This document shows positions 56,165 to 64,000 of a stretch of 64,000 nt of DNA, in pieces; position 1 is the first letter of the stretch, and the number at the start of each line of letters is the position of its first letter. Below the pieces are notes generated by a model. The model worked only from the letters and a program-made list of their open reading frames with translations, searched no databases and was not told the DNA's origin. The DNA is from Hymenobacter psoromatis (GTDB lineage Bacteria > Bacteroidota > Bacteroidia > Cytophagales > Hymenobacteraceae), in NCBI GenBank assembly GCA_001596155.1, contig CP014771.1:2666001-2730000 (forward strand). The letters run 5' to 3'. A program made the position numbers and the translations under genes.

Positions 56165-57814
56165 ATGAACAGACGCGATTTTGTGGGCCTCACTGGCCTG
56201 GGCGCTACTGCCCTGCTGCTACCATCCCTACCGGGCTTCGGGGCCAAACTCGTGGACCCCAGCCGCTTGCTGGAGCCGGGTGCCGACACCATCCTCAAAA
56301 AGCGCCTGGCCGACGCGGCGCTGAACGCGGCCAAAGCGGCCGGCGCGAGCTACGCCGACGTGCGCATCGGGCGCTCACTGAATCAGTACGTGTTTGCCCG
56401 CGAGAAGCAGGTGCAGAACATCGTGAGCACCGAGAGCTACGGCGTGGGCATTCGGGTGCTGGTGAATGGCTGCTGGGGCTTCGCCTCCACGAGCGTCGTG
56501 ACCGAAGCCAGCCTGGCCGCCACCGCGCGCCTGGCCGCCGAAATCGCCAAGGCCGATGCCAAGGTGCAGAAGGAGCCCGTGCAGCTGGCCGCGCAGCAGG
56601 GCTACGGCGAGGTGAGCTGGAAAACGCCCATTCTGCAGAGCGCCTTTGAGGTGCCGGTGAAGCAGAAGGCCGACCTGCTGCTGGCTGCCAACGCGGCGGC
56701 GATGGACGCGGGTGCCAACTACATCAACTCGGCGCTCTTCCAGGTGAATGAGCAGAAGTACTTTGCCAGCACCGACGGCTCGTATATCGACCAGGACGTG
56801 CACCGCCTCTGGCCCACGTTCAGCGTGACGGCCGTGGATACCAAGAGCGGCAAGTTTCGTTCGCGCGAGGCGCTGAGCGCGCCGGTGGGCCTGGGCTACG
56901 AGTACCTCACGCCCAGCGCCGCCGAGCAGGTGCGCGGCCCGCAGGGTACTGATACCGTGGGTTATAAGCTACGCTACGACATCCTGGCCGATGCCGCGCT
57001 GGCCGGCAAGCAGGCCAAAGCTAAGCTGGGCATGAAATCGGTGACGCCCGGCAAGTACGACCTCGTGCTCGACCCCGGCCACCTGGGCCTCACCATCCAC
57101 GAGAGCGTGGGCCACCCCACGGAGCTGGACCGCGTGCTGGGCTACGAGGCCAACTACGCGGGCACCTCGTTCGCTACCCTGGAATGGAAGGCCAAGAACA
57201 TTCCCTACGGCTCCAAGCAGGTCAATATCGTGGCCGATAAGCTGCAAACCGGCTCGGTCGGCAACGTGGGCTACGACGACGAGGGCGTGAAAACCAAGCA
57301 GTGGGATATTATCCGGGAAGGCAAGCTGGTGGACTACCAGAAAATCCGGGACCAGGCGCACATCGTGGGTCAGAAAGAATCGGATGGTTGCTGCTACGCG
57401 CAGTCGTGGGAGGACGTGCAGTTTCAGCGCATGGCCAACATCAGCCTCAAGCCCGGCCCTACCCCCCTCACGCCCGACGAGATGGTGAAAGGCGTGGAAA
57501 AAGGCATTTACATTGCCGGCGCGGGCTCGTTCAGCATTGACCAGCAGCGCTATAACTTTCAGTTTGGCGGGCAATTGTTCTTCGCCATTGAGAACGGTAA
57601 AATCACGGAGCCGCTCGAAGACGTGGCTTATCAGTCGAACACCCAGGAATTCTGGGGTGCCTGCCAGGGCTCGTGCGACCAGCGCGACTACCGCCTGTTC
57701 GGCACCTTTTTCGACGGCAAGGGCCAGCCGGCGCAGGTATCGTCGGTGAGCCACGGCTCGGCCACCACGCGGTTTAACGGCGTGAACGTCATTAACACGG
57801 CGCGTAAGGTGTAG
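56165..57814 (+). CDS. tldD: TldD-type metalloprotease, paralogue 3
   Basis: 549 residues, ATG start, Tat-like N-terminus NRRDFVGLTGLGATALLLPS. Zinc motif LTIHESVGHPTELDRVLGYE with His312 and His316, third-ligand region GACQGSCDQRDYR, C-terminal SHGSATTRFNGVNVINTARK. More diverged from copies 1 and 2 than these are from each other (judged by eye). Followed by a second tldE 165 nt downstream, interrupted by a palindrome. Confidence 0.92.
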   Translation: MNRRDFVGLTGLGATALLLPSLPGFGAKLVDPSRLLEPGADTILKKRLADAALNAAKAAGASYADVRIGRSLNQYVFAREKQVQNIVSTESYGVGIRVLVNGCWGFASTSVVTEASLAATARLAAEIAKADAKVQKEPVQLAAQQGYGEVSWKTPILQSAFEVPVKQKADLLLAANAAAMDAGANYINSALFQVNEQKYFASTDGSYIDQDVHRLWPTFSVTAVDTKSGKFRSREALSAPVGLGYEYLTPSAAEQVRGPQGTDTVGYKLRYDILADAALAGKQAKAKLGMKSVTPGKYDLVLDPGHLGLTIHESVGHPTELDRVLGYEANYAGTSFATLEWKAKNIPYGSKQVNIVADKLQTGSVGNVGYDDEGVKTKQWDIIREGKLVDYQKIRDQAHIVGQKESDGCCYAQSWEDVQFQRMANISLKPGPTPLTPDEMVKGVEKGIYIAGAGSFSIDQQRYNFQFGGQLFFAIENGKITEPLEDVAYQSNTQEFWGACQGSCDQRDYRLFGTFFDGKGQPAQVSSVSHGSATTRFNGVNVINTARKV

Positions 57815-57822
57815 CGCCGTTC

Positions 57823-57928
57823 ACCCCACCCCCCGGCCCCCTCTCCTGTGGAGAGGGGGAGCCTGACGATTGTGTTCGCGCATGACCGGTGCCCCCTCTC
57901 CACAGGAGAGGGGGCCGGGGGGTGGGGT
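57823..57928. repeat. CACCCCACCCCC-family inverted repeat, long copy
   Basis: Arms ACCCCACCCCCCGGCCCCCT then CTCCTGTGGAGAGGGGG, inversely repeated around a 32-nt loop. It starts 9 nt after the tldD stop, the same place as the short copy behind paralogue 2. Confidence 0.92.
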
Positions 57929-57978
57929 AAGCCAGTTGGGCACCTTAGCACATCAACTAACTCCATACCTCAACTATC

Positions 57979-59304
57979 ATGGCTATTCTATCCAAAGACG
58001 ACGCCCAGGCTATTCTGAAGAAAGTACTGAGCTACAGCACCGCCGACGCGTGTACGGTGGGCATGAACGGGCGCACGGCCGGCAACATTCGCTACGCCCG
58101 CAACAGCGTGAGCACGGCCGGCGCCCAGGACACGGTGTCGCTCACCGTGGAGTCGAGCTTTGGCAAGCGCTCGGGCATTGCTACCTGCAATGAGTTTGAC
58201 GACGCCACGCTGCGCCGCTGCGTGCAGCGGGCCGAGGAAATCGCCCACCTCGCCCCCGAAAGCCCCGAGTACATGCCGCCGCTCGGCCCCCAAACCTACC
58301 TGAACCCGCCCTCGTCGGCCACTACCCCCCTCACGCCAGCCGGCCGCGCCCAGGCCGCCGCCGATAGCATGGCGCTGTGCGCGGCCAAAAACCTGGCCGC
58401 CGCCGGCTTTCTCGATGGCGGCACGCGCTTCACGGCGCTGCGCAACTCGAAGGGCCTGGAGGCTTATCAGCAGTCCACGAATACCGATTTTTCGGTGACG
58501 GTGCGCACGCCCGACGGCCGGGGCTCGGGCTACGCCATTGCCGACGTCACGGACGTGGCCAAGCTGAATACCAAGGCATTGACGCAGCGCGCCGCCGACA
58601 AAGCCACCGGCTCGCTCAATGCGAAGGCCATTGAGCCGGGCAAGTACACCGTGATTTTGGAGCCGGCCGCGCTCATGGCTGGCGACGACCTGTCGCTGCT
58701 CGGCGGGCTCCTATATGGCCTCGATGCGCGCTCGGCCGACGAGGGCCGCAGCTTTATGACCAAGAAGGGCGGCGGCAACCGCAAGGGCGAAAAGCTCTTT
58801 GATGAGCGCATCACTATCTACTCGGACCCCATGAATGCCGAGGTGCCCGGCCAGGCTTTCGACGGCGACGGCCTGCCCGCGCGGCGCATGAGCTGGGTGG
58901 AGAAGGGGGTAGTAAAAAACCTGTACTACTCGCGCTTCTGGGCCGAGAAAAACAAGGTGGCCCCTACCCCCTTCCCCAGCGGCTTCGTCATGGCAGGCGG
59001 CACGCAGAGCACCGCCGAGTTGATAAAAAGCACCACCAAGGGCATTCTGGTGACGCGCCTGTGGTACATCCGCCAGGTGGACCCGCAAACGCTGCTCTAT
59101 ACCGGGCTGACCCGCGACGGCACGTTTTACATCGAAAACGGGGCCATCAAATTCCCCATCAAAAACCTGCGCTTCAACGAGAGCCCGATTATTATGCTCA
59201 ATAATATCGAGGCCATCGGCCGGCCGGTGCGCCTGGCCGGCTGCCTGGTGCCACCGCTGAAAATCAGGGACTTCACGTTCACGAGCTTGTCGGACGCAGT
59301 GTAG
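57979..59304 (+). CDS. pmbA: TldE/PmbA-family protein, paralogue 2
   Basis: 441 residues, MAILSKDDAQAILKKVLSYS. Same landmarks as paralogue 1: ARNSVSTAGAQDTVSLTVES, QRAEEIAHLAPESPEYMPPL, LRNSKGLEAYQQSTNTDFSV, LRFNESPIIMLNNIEAIGRP. No zinc motif and no signal peptide. The upstream context ACCTCAACNATNATGGC is conserved between both tldE genes, which supports duplication of the whole tldD-tldE pair. Confidence 0.9.
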   Translation: MAILSKDDAQAILKKVLSYSTADACTVGMNGRTAGNIRYARNSVSTAGAQDTVSLTVESSFGKRSGIATCNEFDDATLRRCVQRAEEIAHLAPESPEYMPPLGPQTYLNPPSSATTPLTPAGRAQAAADSMALCAAKNLAAAGFLDGGTRFTALRNSKGLEAYQQSTNTDFSVTVRTPDGRGSGYAIADVTDVAKLNTKALTQRAADKATGSLNAKAIEPGKYTVILEPAALMAGDDLSLLGGLLYGLDARSADEGRSFMTKKGGGNRKGEKLFDERITIYSDPMNAEVPGQAFDGDGLPARRMSWVEKGVVKNLYYSRFWAEKNKVAPTPFPSGFVMAGGTQSTAELIKSTTKGILVTRLWYIRQVDPQTLLYTGLTRDGTFYIENGAIKFPIKNLRFNESPIIMLNNIEAIGRPVRLAGCLVPPLKIRDFTFTSLSDAV

Positions 59305-59320
59305 CCAATGCTCCACAAAC

Positions 59321-59428
59321 CCAGAACGTCATGCTGAGCTTGCCGAAGCATCTCTACCACGCCGAATGGATTACTAATTCCTGGCGGCGTGGTAGAGATG
59401 CTTCGACAAGCTCAGCATGACGTTCTGG
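59321..59428. repeat. GTCATGCTGA-family inverted repeat, copy 2
   Basis: Arms CCAGAACGTCATGCTGAGCT then TGCCGAAGCATCTCTACCAC and GCC, inverse with one mismatch, around a 22-nt loop. Between convergent tldE and porin-like genes. Confidence 0.93.
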
Positions 59429-59449
59429 TTTTGCCTGCGTTGCGCGCGC

Positions 59450-60076
59450 TTACAGCTTGGGCATTTGGAAGGCGGCGTAGAACTGGAACACCCGGTTTTG
59501 GAGGCGCGTGTCGTTCACGCCTTGCAGAAACTGAATGTTGTTGATGTCGTTGAGGCCCGCCACGAAGCGGCCGCCCACGCGCACTATGTGCCCCAGGTTG
59601 AGCCCTACCCCCGCGCAGAGGGCAAAGTCGCCGCGCTTGTAGTTGTCGGTCGCAGTCTGGTCCACGTTGCCAAACAGCACGTTGCCGCTGCTGCCGCGCA
59701 CCTGCACCGTGCCCTGCTCATTGGCCGACACGAGGTAGCCAAACTGCGGCCCGGCCTCTACGTAGAGCGGCCCGAAGGTGGCTTTGAGCAGGATGGGCAC
59801 GGCAATGTAATTGAGCCGGGTGGTATAATTGGTGCTGGTAAATGCCCCCGACAACTGCGAGCCCTGCAGCGAATACAGCGCCTCGGGCTGAATGGACAAC
59901 GGCCCAATAATATGGGCCTGATAAAAAATTCCGGCGTGGAAATAAGTTTTGTAAGCGGCATTTTCGCCGACGCGGCCCGTGAGCACGGCCTCGTTAATGC
60001 CACCTTTGACGCCAAATTGGGCGTGGGCCTGGCTGGCCAGAAGAAGCAGCAGGGCTGCGAGTGCAAACTGTTTCAT
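59450..60076 (-). CDS. Porin-like outer membrane beta-barrel protein
   Basis: 208 residues. Signal peptide LAALLLLLASQAHAQ; the mature part opens FGVKGGINEAVLTGRVG, the hallmark of PF13568-type barrels. It continues as eight or so amphipathic strands (FHAGIFYQAHIIGPLSIQPE, RLNYIAVPILLKATFGPLYV, AGPQFGYLVSANEQ) and ends with VFQFYAAFQMPKL, with a terminal aromatic-rich strand. Monocistronic and convergent with the tld cluster. Function within the family is undefined. Confidence 0.88.
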   Translation of the reverse strand: MKQFALAALLLLLASQAHAQFGVKGGINEAVLTGRVGENAAYKTYFHAGIFYQAHIIGPLSIQPEALYSLQGSQLSGAFTSTNYTTRLNYIAVPILLKATFGPLYVEAGPQFGYLVSANEQGTVQVRGSSGNVLFGNVDQTATDNYKRGDFALCAGVGLNLGHIVRVGGRFVAGLNDINNIQFLQGVNDTRLQNRVFQFYAAFQMPKL

Positions 60077-60278
60077 GTGCGTTGGTAATGAGTGTTTTAG
60101 GATATAATAAACTAGCTGCGGGCCTGTCAGCGGCAGCGAACCGCAGCCGGGTAACGCTTAAGCAGAGGCTTTTGAGGTGCACAAAGGTTGCAGAAACAAG
60201 TTTGCGAAGGCCGGCGTGAGTGGCCCATGAACCCGCGCAGTGCAACCCTACCCCCCATTTTTTCGCCTATTTCCCCCG

Positions 60279-60899
60279 ATGCCTACCCCCTTCACCTTCG
60301 TGCGCCTCAGCTACCACTCCGGCGACTGGGATGCCGTGGACGAGCGCATGCCCGCCAACCTGCTGCACTCGCTGGTGGAGTACACCACGGTGCCCGTGGC
60401 GCCCCAGGAAAAAGTGGTGGCCCTCGACAGCCCCGAGCTGTTTGGTTACCCTTTTTGCTACCTGAGCGGGCACCGGCTGGTACAGTTTTCGGCGCAGGAA
60501 AAGAAGAACTTCACGCAGTACGTGCGCAACGGTGGCTTCGTGTTCGTGGACGATTGCAACCACGACATCGACGGCCTGTTTGCCCGCTCGTTTGAGGAGC
60601 AGATGCGGGTGTGCTTCGGGGCAAATGCGCTGCAGAAAATCCCCAAAACGCACCCCATTTACTCGCAGTTTTTCAAGTTCAAAGACGGCCCGCCCAACAC
60701 GGGCTTCGAGCTCAATGGCTGGGGCGACGACCTGGTGCACGACTACCTCAAGGGCATCACGATAAATAACCGCTTGGGCGTGCTATACTCCAACAAAGAC
60801 TATGGCTGCGAGTGGGATTATGACTTTCGAAACAAGCGCTTTTTGGCCGAGGACAACACCAAGTTTGGGGTTAATATTCTGCTGTATGCGTTGAGCTGA
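60279..60899 (+). CDS. DUF4159-domain protein
   Basis: 206 residues from MPTPFTFVRLSYHSGDWDAV; ATG 39 nt earlier is less likely. The DUF4159 pattern is complete: FTFVRLSYHSGDWDA, FCYLSGHRLVQFSAQEKKNF, YVRNGGFVFVDDCNHDIDGL, KIPKTHPIYSQFFKF and GVLYSNKDYGCEWDYDF. Genes of this family typically open MoxR/DUF58/Bat clusters, exactly as here, though the molecular role is unknown. No signal peptide in this copy. Confidence 0.9.
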   Translation: MPTPFTFVRLSYHSGDWDAVDERMPANLLHSLVEYTTVPVAPQEKVVALDSPELFGYPFCYLSGHRLVQFSAQEKKNFTQYVRNGGFVFVDDCNHDIDGLFARSFEEQMRVCFGANALQKIPKTHPIYSQFFKFKDGPPNTGFELNGWGDDLVHDYLKGITINNRLGVLYSNKDYGCEWDYDFRNKRFLAEDNTKFGVNILLYALS

Positions 60900-60900
60900 C

Positions 60901-60965
60901 AACGCCCATCATTGCGCGTCGCCTATCATTGCGAGCATGTTGCGCATCAAGCAATGATAGGCGTT
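60901..60965. repeat. Small inverted repeat with AACGCC...GGCGTT ends
   Basis: AACGCCcATCATTGCG at one end and GCAATGATAGGCGTT at the other; inside is GCGAGCATGTTGCGCATCAA, the same block, inverted, as in the metH-metF gap. Confidence 0.72.
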
Positions 60966-60987
60966 TACCTGCTTGCAAAAACCTTAC

Positions 60988-61965
60988 ATGACCGAACAAG
61001 ACGTAAAAACGCTCCTCGCCAAGCTCCCTACCCTCAAGGCGGAAATCGGCAAAGTTATCGTGGGCCAAAGCCAGGTGCTGGACGAGGTGCTGGTGGCGCT
61101 GCTGGCTGGCGGCCACGCCCTGCTGGAGGGCGTGCCGGGCCTGGCCAAAACGCTGCTCGTGCGCACGCTGGCCTCGGCCACCGATTTGCCATTTCGCCGC
61201 ATCCAGTTCACGCCCGATTTGATGCCGACCGACATTCTCGGCACCGAGGTTTTGGAGGAAGACCACGGCACCGGCCACCGCTCATTCAAGTTCAACCCCG
61301 GCCCCATTTTCGCCAGCCTGGTTTTGGCCGATGAAATAAACCGCACGCCGCCCAAAACCCAGGCCGCACTGCTGGAGGCCATGCAGGAAGGCCACGTCAC
61401 CTACGCCGGCCAGGAGCACGCGCTTCCCAAGCCGTTCTTCCTGCTGGCCACGCAAAACCCTATCGAACAGAGCGGTACCTACCCCCTGCCCGAGGCGCAA
61501 CTCGACCGATTTTTGCTGTACGTGCGCATCGGCTACCCCTCTGAGCAGGAGGAAATGGCGGTGCTCAGCGGCACCACCGGCACGGCGCGGCCCGAGGTGC
61601 AGCCCATTTTGGGCGGCGAGGATATTCGGCAGTTGCAGCAATTGGTGCGGCAAGTCAGCCTCAGCCCCGAGCTGCTGAACTTCGTGAACCGGCTGGTGCG
61701 CGCTACCCGCCCGGCCACGTCGGAAGTCAAGTTTATCAAGGATTACGGCCGCTGGGGCGCGGGGCCGCGGGCCGGCCAGGCGTTGATATTATGTGCTAAA
61801 GCGCGGGCGCTGCTGCAAGGCCGCTTCGCCGCTACGCTGGATGATATTCGGGCGCTCGCGCCGCCGGTGCTGCGGCATCGGGTGCTGTTGAATTTCAATG
61901 CGGAAGCGGAGAATTTAACGCCCGATGATGCAGTGGCTGAGTTGCTGAAGGCGGTTCAGGTATAA
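60988..61965 (+). CDS. moxR: MoxR-family AAA+ ATPase
   Basis: 325 residues from the ATG before TEQDVKTLLAKLPTLK; a TTG 15 nt earlier is possible. Walker A is GVPGLAKT (48-55), Walker B LVLADEINR (about 111-119), sensor ATQNPIEQSGTYPLPEAQLD, and the C-terminal lid with DYGRWGAGPRAGQALILCAK. MoxR ATPases act as chaperones that assemble or activate von Willebrand (VWA) proteins and metal enzymes. The genes that follow (DUF58 and BatA) are the usual partners. Confidence 0.95.
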   Translation: MTEQDVKTLLAKLPTLKAEIGKVIVGQSQVLDEVLVALLAGGHALLEGVPGLAKTLLVRTLASATDLPFRRIQFTPDLMPTDILGTEVLEEDHGTGHRSFKFNPGPIFASLVLADEINRTPPKTQAALLEAMQEGHVTYAGQEHALPKPFFLLATQNPIEQSGTYPLPEAQLDRFLLYVRIGYPSEQEEMAVLSGTTGTARPEVQPILGGEDIRQLQQLVRQVSLSPELLNFVNRLVRATRPATSEVKFIKDYGRWGAGPRAGQALILCAKARALLQGRFAATLDDIRALAPPVLRHRVLLNFNAEAENLTPDDAVAELLKAVQV

Positions 61966-61968
61966 ACT

Positions 61969-62074
61969 ATTTGTCCTTGCGAGTGAAGCGAAGCAATCGC
62001 ACCCGAACGCTAGACGAACGACCGGGGCGGGTTCGGGTGCGATTGCTTCGCTTCACTCGCAAGGACGGACGTTT
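61969..62074. repeat. TGTCCTTGCGAGTG-family inverted repeat
   Basis: Arms TGTCCTTGCGAGTGAAGCGA then AGCAATCGCACCCGAAC, inverse and near-perfect around a 20-nt loop. It fills the moxR-DUF58 gap. The open frame of the DUF58 gene reads straight through it, giving a false N-terminus. Confidence 0.93.
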
Positions 62075-62105
62075 TTCACTGCTTGTTACTAACTGCTCAC
62101 TAAAA

Positions 62106-62981
62106 TTGCTTTCTCCCGAACTCCTTTTCGCGCTGCGCAACCTGCCGCTGGCTGCCCGCCAAGCGGCCGAGGGCTTTTTGGCCGGCGCGCACGCCAGCCG
62201 GCGGCACGGCGCGGGCATGGAGTTCAGCCAGTACCGGCCCTACCAGCCCGGCGATGACCTGCGCCGCCTCGACTGGCGCTTGGCTGCGCGGTCGGATAGG
62301 TACTACTTGCGCGAGTCGGAAGTCGATACCAGCTTGGTAGTTAACCTCGTGCTCGACGCCAGCGCCAGCATGAACCACCGCGACGACAACGGCCTCACCA
62401 AGCTCGACTACGCCCGGCTGCTGCTGGCCGCGCTGGCTTACCTGGCTCAAAAGCAGGGCGACGCGGTGGGCCTGACCATCCTGCGGCCCGGCGCTTTGCA
62501 GCACTACCCCGCCCGCGCCGATACGCGCCAGCTGCCCCGCCTCTACCACGCCCTAGCCACGGCCGAGGCCACCGGCACCTTCCCCGACACGGCCACGCTG
62601 GCGCCGCTCACGGCCCGGCGGCAGCGCGCCCTCACGGTGTGCGTGAGCGACTTATATGAAGAGCACGGCGAGATAAACCATTTGCTGGCCCGCCTGCGTG
62701 CCACTAGTGGCGACGTGCTGCTGCTGCACTTGGTGGCGGGCAATGAGCTGAATTTTAGCTACAAAGGCTCCGTAACATTCCGCGACCTCGAAACCGGACA
62801 GACCATCCAGCTCGATGCCGACCAGCAGCGCGCCGGCTACCAGCAGCAGCTGCGCCAGTGGCTGCGCGACACGGCCCAGGCCGCCCGCCAGCAGGGCCTC
62901 GACTACCACCAGCTCAGCACCGCCGAACCGCTGGACGCGGCGTTGCGCGAGTTTTTAAAACGCCGACAGCTGATGAGCTGA
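62106..62981 (+). CDS. DUF58-domain protein
   Basis: 291 residues from a TTG: LLSPELLFALRNLPLAAR. The frame is open 135 nt further up, but that part is the translation of a palindromic repeat (Arg-rich, symmetrical) and the family starts here. DUF58 signature: FSQYRPYQPGDDLRRLDWRL then AARSDRYYLRESEVDTSLVV. A VWA-like fold follows (LVLDASASMNHRDDNGLTKL with a MIDAS-like DxSxS). MoxR-DUF58-Bat operons are linked to envelope stress and aerotolerance. Confidence 0.88.
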   Translation: MLSPELLFALRNLPLAARQAAEGFLAGAHASRRHGAGMEFSQYRPYQPGDDLRRLDWRLAARSDRYYLRESEVDTSLVVNLVLDASASMNHRDDNGLTKLDYARLLLAALAYLAQKQGDAVGLTILRPGALQHYPARADTRQLPRLYHALATAEATGTFPDTATLAPLTARRQRALTVCVSDLYEEHGEINHLLARLRATSGDVLLLHLVAGNELNFSYKGSVTFRDLETGQTIQLDADQQRAGYQQQLRQWLRDTAQAARQQGLDYHQLSTAEPLDAALREFLKRRQLMS

Positions 62982-62984
62982 CCT

Positions 62985-63060
62985 TTTTTCACCGCGGAAG
63001 TCGCGGAAGAACAACCTCCGCGACTTCCGCGAAAATCTTCCGCGACTTCCGCGGTGAAAA
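62985..63060. repeat. CACCGCGGAAGTCGCGGAAG-family hairpin
   Basis: TTTCACCGCGGAAGTCGCGG and inverse CCGCGACTTCCGCGGTGAAA, with a second nested CGCGACTTCCGCG inside. The TTTCACCGC ends match the element at 311. It begins 4 nt after the DUF58 stop. Confidence 0.88.
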
Positions 63061-63096
63061 CTCCTGACACTCTTTTACTAGCATTTCTTAGCTCGC

Positions 63097-64000
63097 TTGC
63101 TCACCTTCACCAACTCGTCCGCGCTGCTAGCCCTGCTTGGCTTACTCGTGCCGCTGGCCATCCACCTCTGGAACCGGCGGCCGGGCCGCGAGGTGGCGGT
63201 GGGCAGCCTGCGCTGGCTGGCCGCCGGGGCCAACCGCCGCCTGCGCAACCTGCGCCTGGAGCAAGTGTGGCTGCTGCTGCTGCGGGCCGCGCTGCTGGCG
63301 GTGCTGGCCGGGGCGCTGGCCGGTCCGGCGTGGCGGCAGGTGCGGCCGGCGGCCCAAGGCCAAGTGCTGGTGAGCCCCGCACTGGCCGATGGCAGCAGCC
63401 TGGCGGCCGTGCGCCCCACCCTCGATTCGCTGCGGCGGCGCGGCTACCGGCTGCGCTGGCTGGCGGCGGGCCTACCCCCCCTCACGGCCGCCGAGTGGCA
63501 GCGCGACTCGCTGGGCCAGCAGGCCGCTACCGCGCTGGCTGATAACCTATACTGGGCTCGTCTGCAGCAGGCAGCGGATTCGTTTCCGGGCCAGCCGCTG
63601 TACGCCGTGACGCCGGCCGCGCTGCGGGGCTTTGGCGGCGCGCACCCGGCGCTGCCGGCTACGCTGACCTGGCAAACTATTCCGGCGCGCGCGGCCACCG
63701 ACTGGCTGCAGGCGGCCAACGCCAGCGCCGATAGCCTGCGCCTGCTGCTGGGCCACAGCGATGAAAAGCAGACGACTTTCCGCACGGTGCGCGTGGCGCG
63801 GCCCCGGCCGGGCACGTCGGTGGCCGTGGCCGGCCTACCCCCCTTGCGCTACGAAACCACGGCGGGCGGTGCACGACTGCGGCCCGTGGCGGCCGATTCG
63901 GGCCGGGCGCCGGCGGTGGTGCCGGTGGTGGACGGGCCGCTGCGGGTGTACCTCTATGCCACGGCTGGCTACGCCGATGATGCGCGCTACCTGCGGGCGG
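63097..64000 (+). CDS. BatA-like membrane protein, N-terminal part (runs off the window)
   Basis: Start is a TTG (no ATG in frame after the last stop): LTFTNSSALLALLGLLVPL followed by AIHLWNRRPGREVAVGSLRW. This is the BatA N-terminal domain, with its two membrane helices (second: VWLLLLRAALLAVLAGALAG) and the invariant HLWNRRPG turn. The visible remainder (ALADGSSLAAVRPTLDSLRR, YAVTPAALRGFGGAHPAL) is periplasmic and Ala/Leu/Arg-rich. It completes the DUF4159-MoxR-DUF58-BatA operon. The stop is outside the window. Confidence 0.85.
   Translation, partial: MLTFTNSSALLALLGLLVPLAIHLWNRRPGREVAVGSLRWLAAGANRRLRNLRLEQVWLLLLRAALLAVLAGALAGPAWRQVRPAAQGQVLVSPALADGSSLAAVRPTLDSLRRRGYRLRWLAAGLPPLTAAEWQRDSLGQQAATALADNLYWARLQQAADSFPGQPLYAVTPAALRGFGGAHPALPATLTWQTIPARAATDWLQAANASADSLRLLLGHSDEKQTTFRTVRVARPRPGTSVAVAGLPPLRYETTAGGARLRPVAADSGRAPAVVPVVDGPLRVYLYATAGYADDARYLRA

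Noticed and set aside
52640..59428. CRISPR array suggested by many repeats at regular gene spacing
   Set aside because: The repeats are inverted, of different families and separated by genes; there are no short direct repeats with spacers.

Overview
The window looks like chromosome of a high-GC member of the Bacteroidota, most likely Hymenobacter or a close relative. Support: two secreted proteins end in type IX secretion (T9SS) sorting domains, there is a TonB-type receptor with a carboxypeptidase-D regulatory domain, several promoters fit the Bacteroidota pattern (TTTG about 19 nt before TAnnTTTG), the lipoproteins and beta-barrels are of Bacteroidota type, and coding regions are GC-rich. 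The genus is inferred from gene content, not from a marker gene. No rRNA, tRNA or CRISPR array was found.

Layout. 1-3.1 kb (minus): a sulfur/methionine operon with a Bacteroidota promoter, a SAM-I riboswitch, a 46-residue leader peptide ending in four consecutive Cys codons, a peroxiredoxin-like gene, metY and the 5' part of metX. 3.3-13.6 kb: a LysM protein, a lipoprotein, an erythromycin-esterase-like fusion, a flippase-like membrane protein, a TonB-type outer-membrane protein, an NmrA-like reductase, a DUF5519-like protein and an AraC regulator broken by an internal deletion. 14-25.4 kb: dxs, a membrane protein, an unusual 25-residue-repeat protein, aldo/keto reductase, DUF4136 lipoprotein, prolyl oligopeptidase, a DUF4097-like protein, an esterase, a DUF3850 protein and a TPR protein. 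25.6-30.7 kb (minus): a second SAM-I-controlled unit, metH-metF, with a palindromic repeat inserted in frame in metH. 30.9-33.5 kb (minus): FadL-type porin and SGNH lipoprotein. 33.8-42.6 kb: T9SS nuclease, an SDR reductase with a direct-repeat operator next to an AT-rich AraC gene, and a tricorn-type protease interrupted by one TAG. 42.8-50.8 kb: M50-like membrane protein, LytS/LytTR two-component pair with a frameshift in a C7 tract, and an accessory block of secreted proteins ending in a T9SS trypsin-like protease. 51-59.3 kb: three TldD and two TldE paralogues. 59.4-64 kb: a porin-like protein and a DUF4159-MoxR-DUF58-BatA operon that runs off the window.

Two features run through the whole window. 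Many intergenic gaps hold a long inverted repeat, from roughly ten sequence families, and some of these reach gene ends or lie inside genes. The short string CTACCCCC/GGGGGTAG occurs far more often than its composition suggests, inside and outside genes; one of its C-runs is the site of a frameshift. The most interesting candidate system is the methionine leader, where a SAM aptamer and a poly-Cys upstream ORF appear to be stacked in one 5' UTR.
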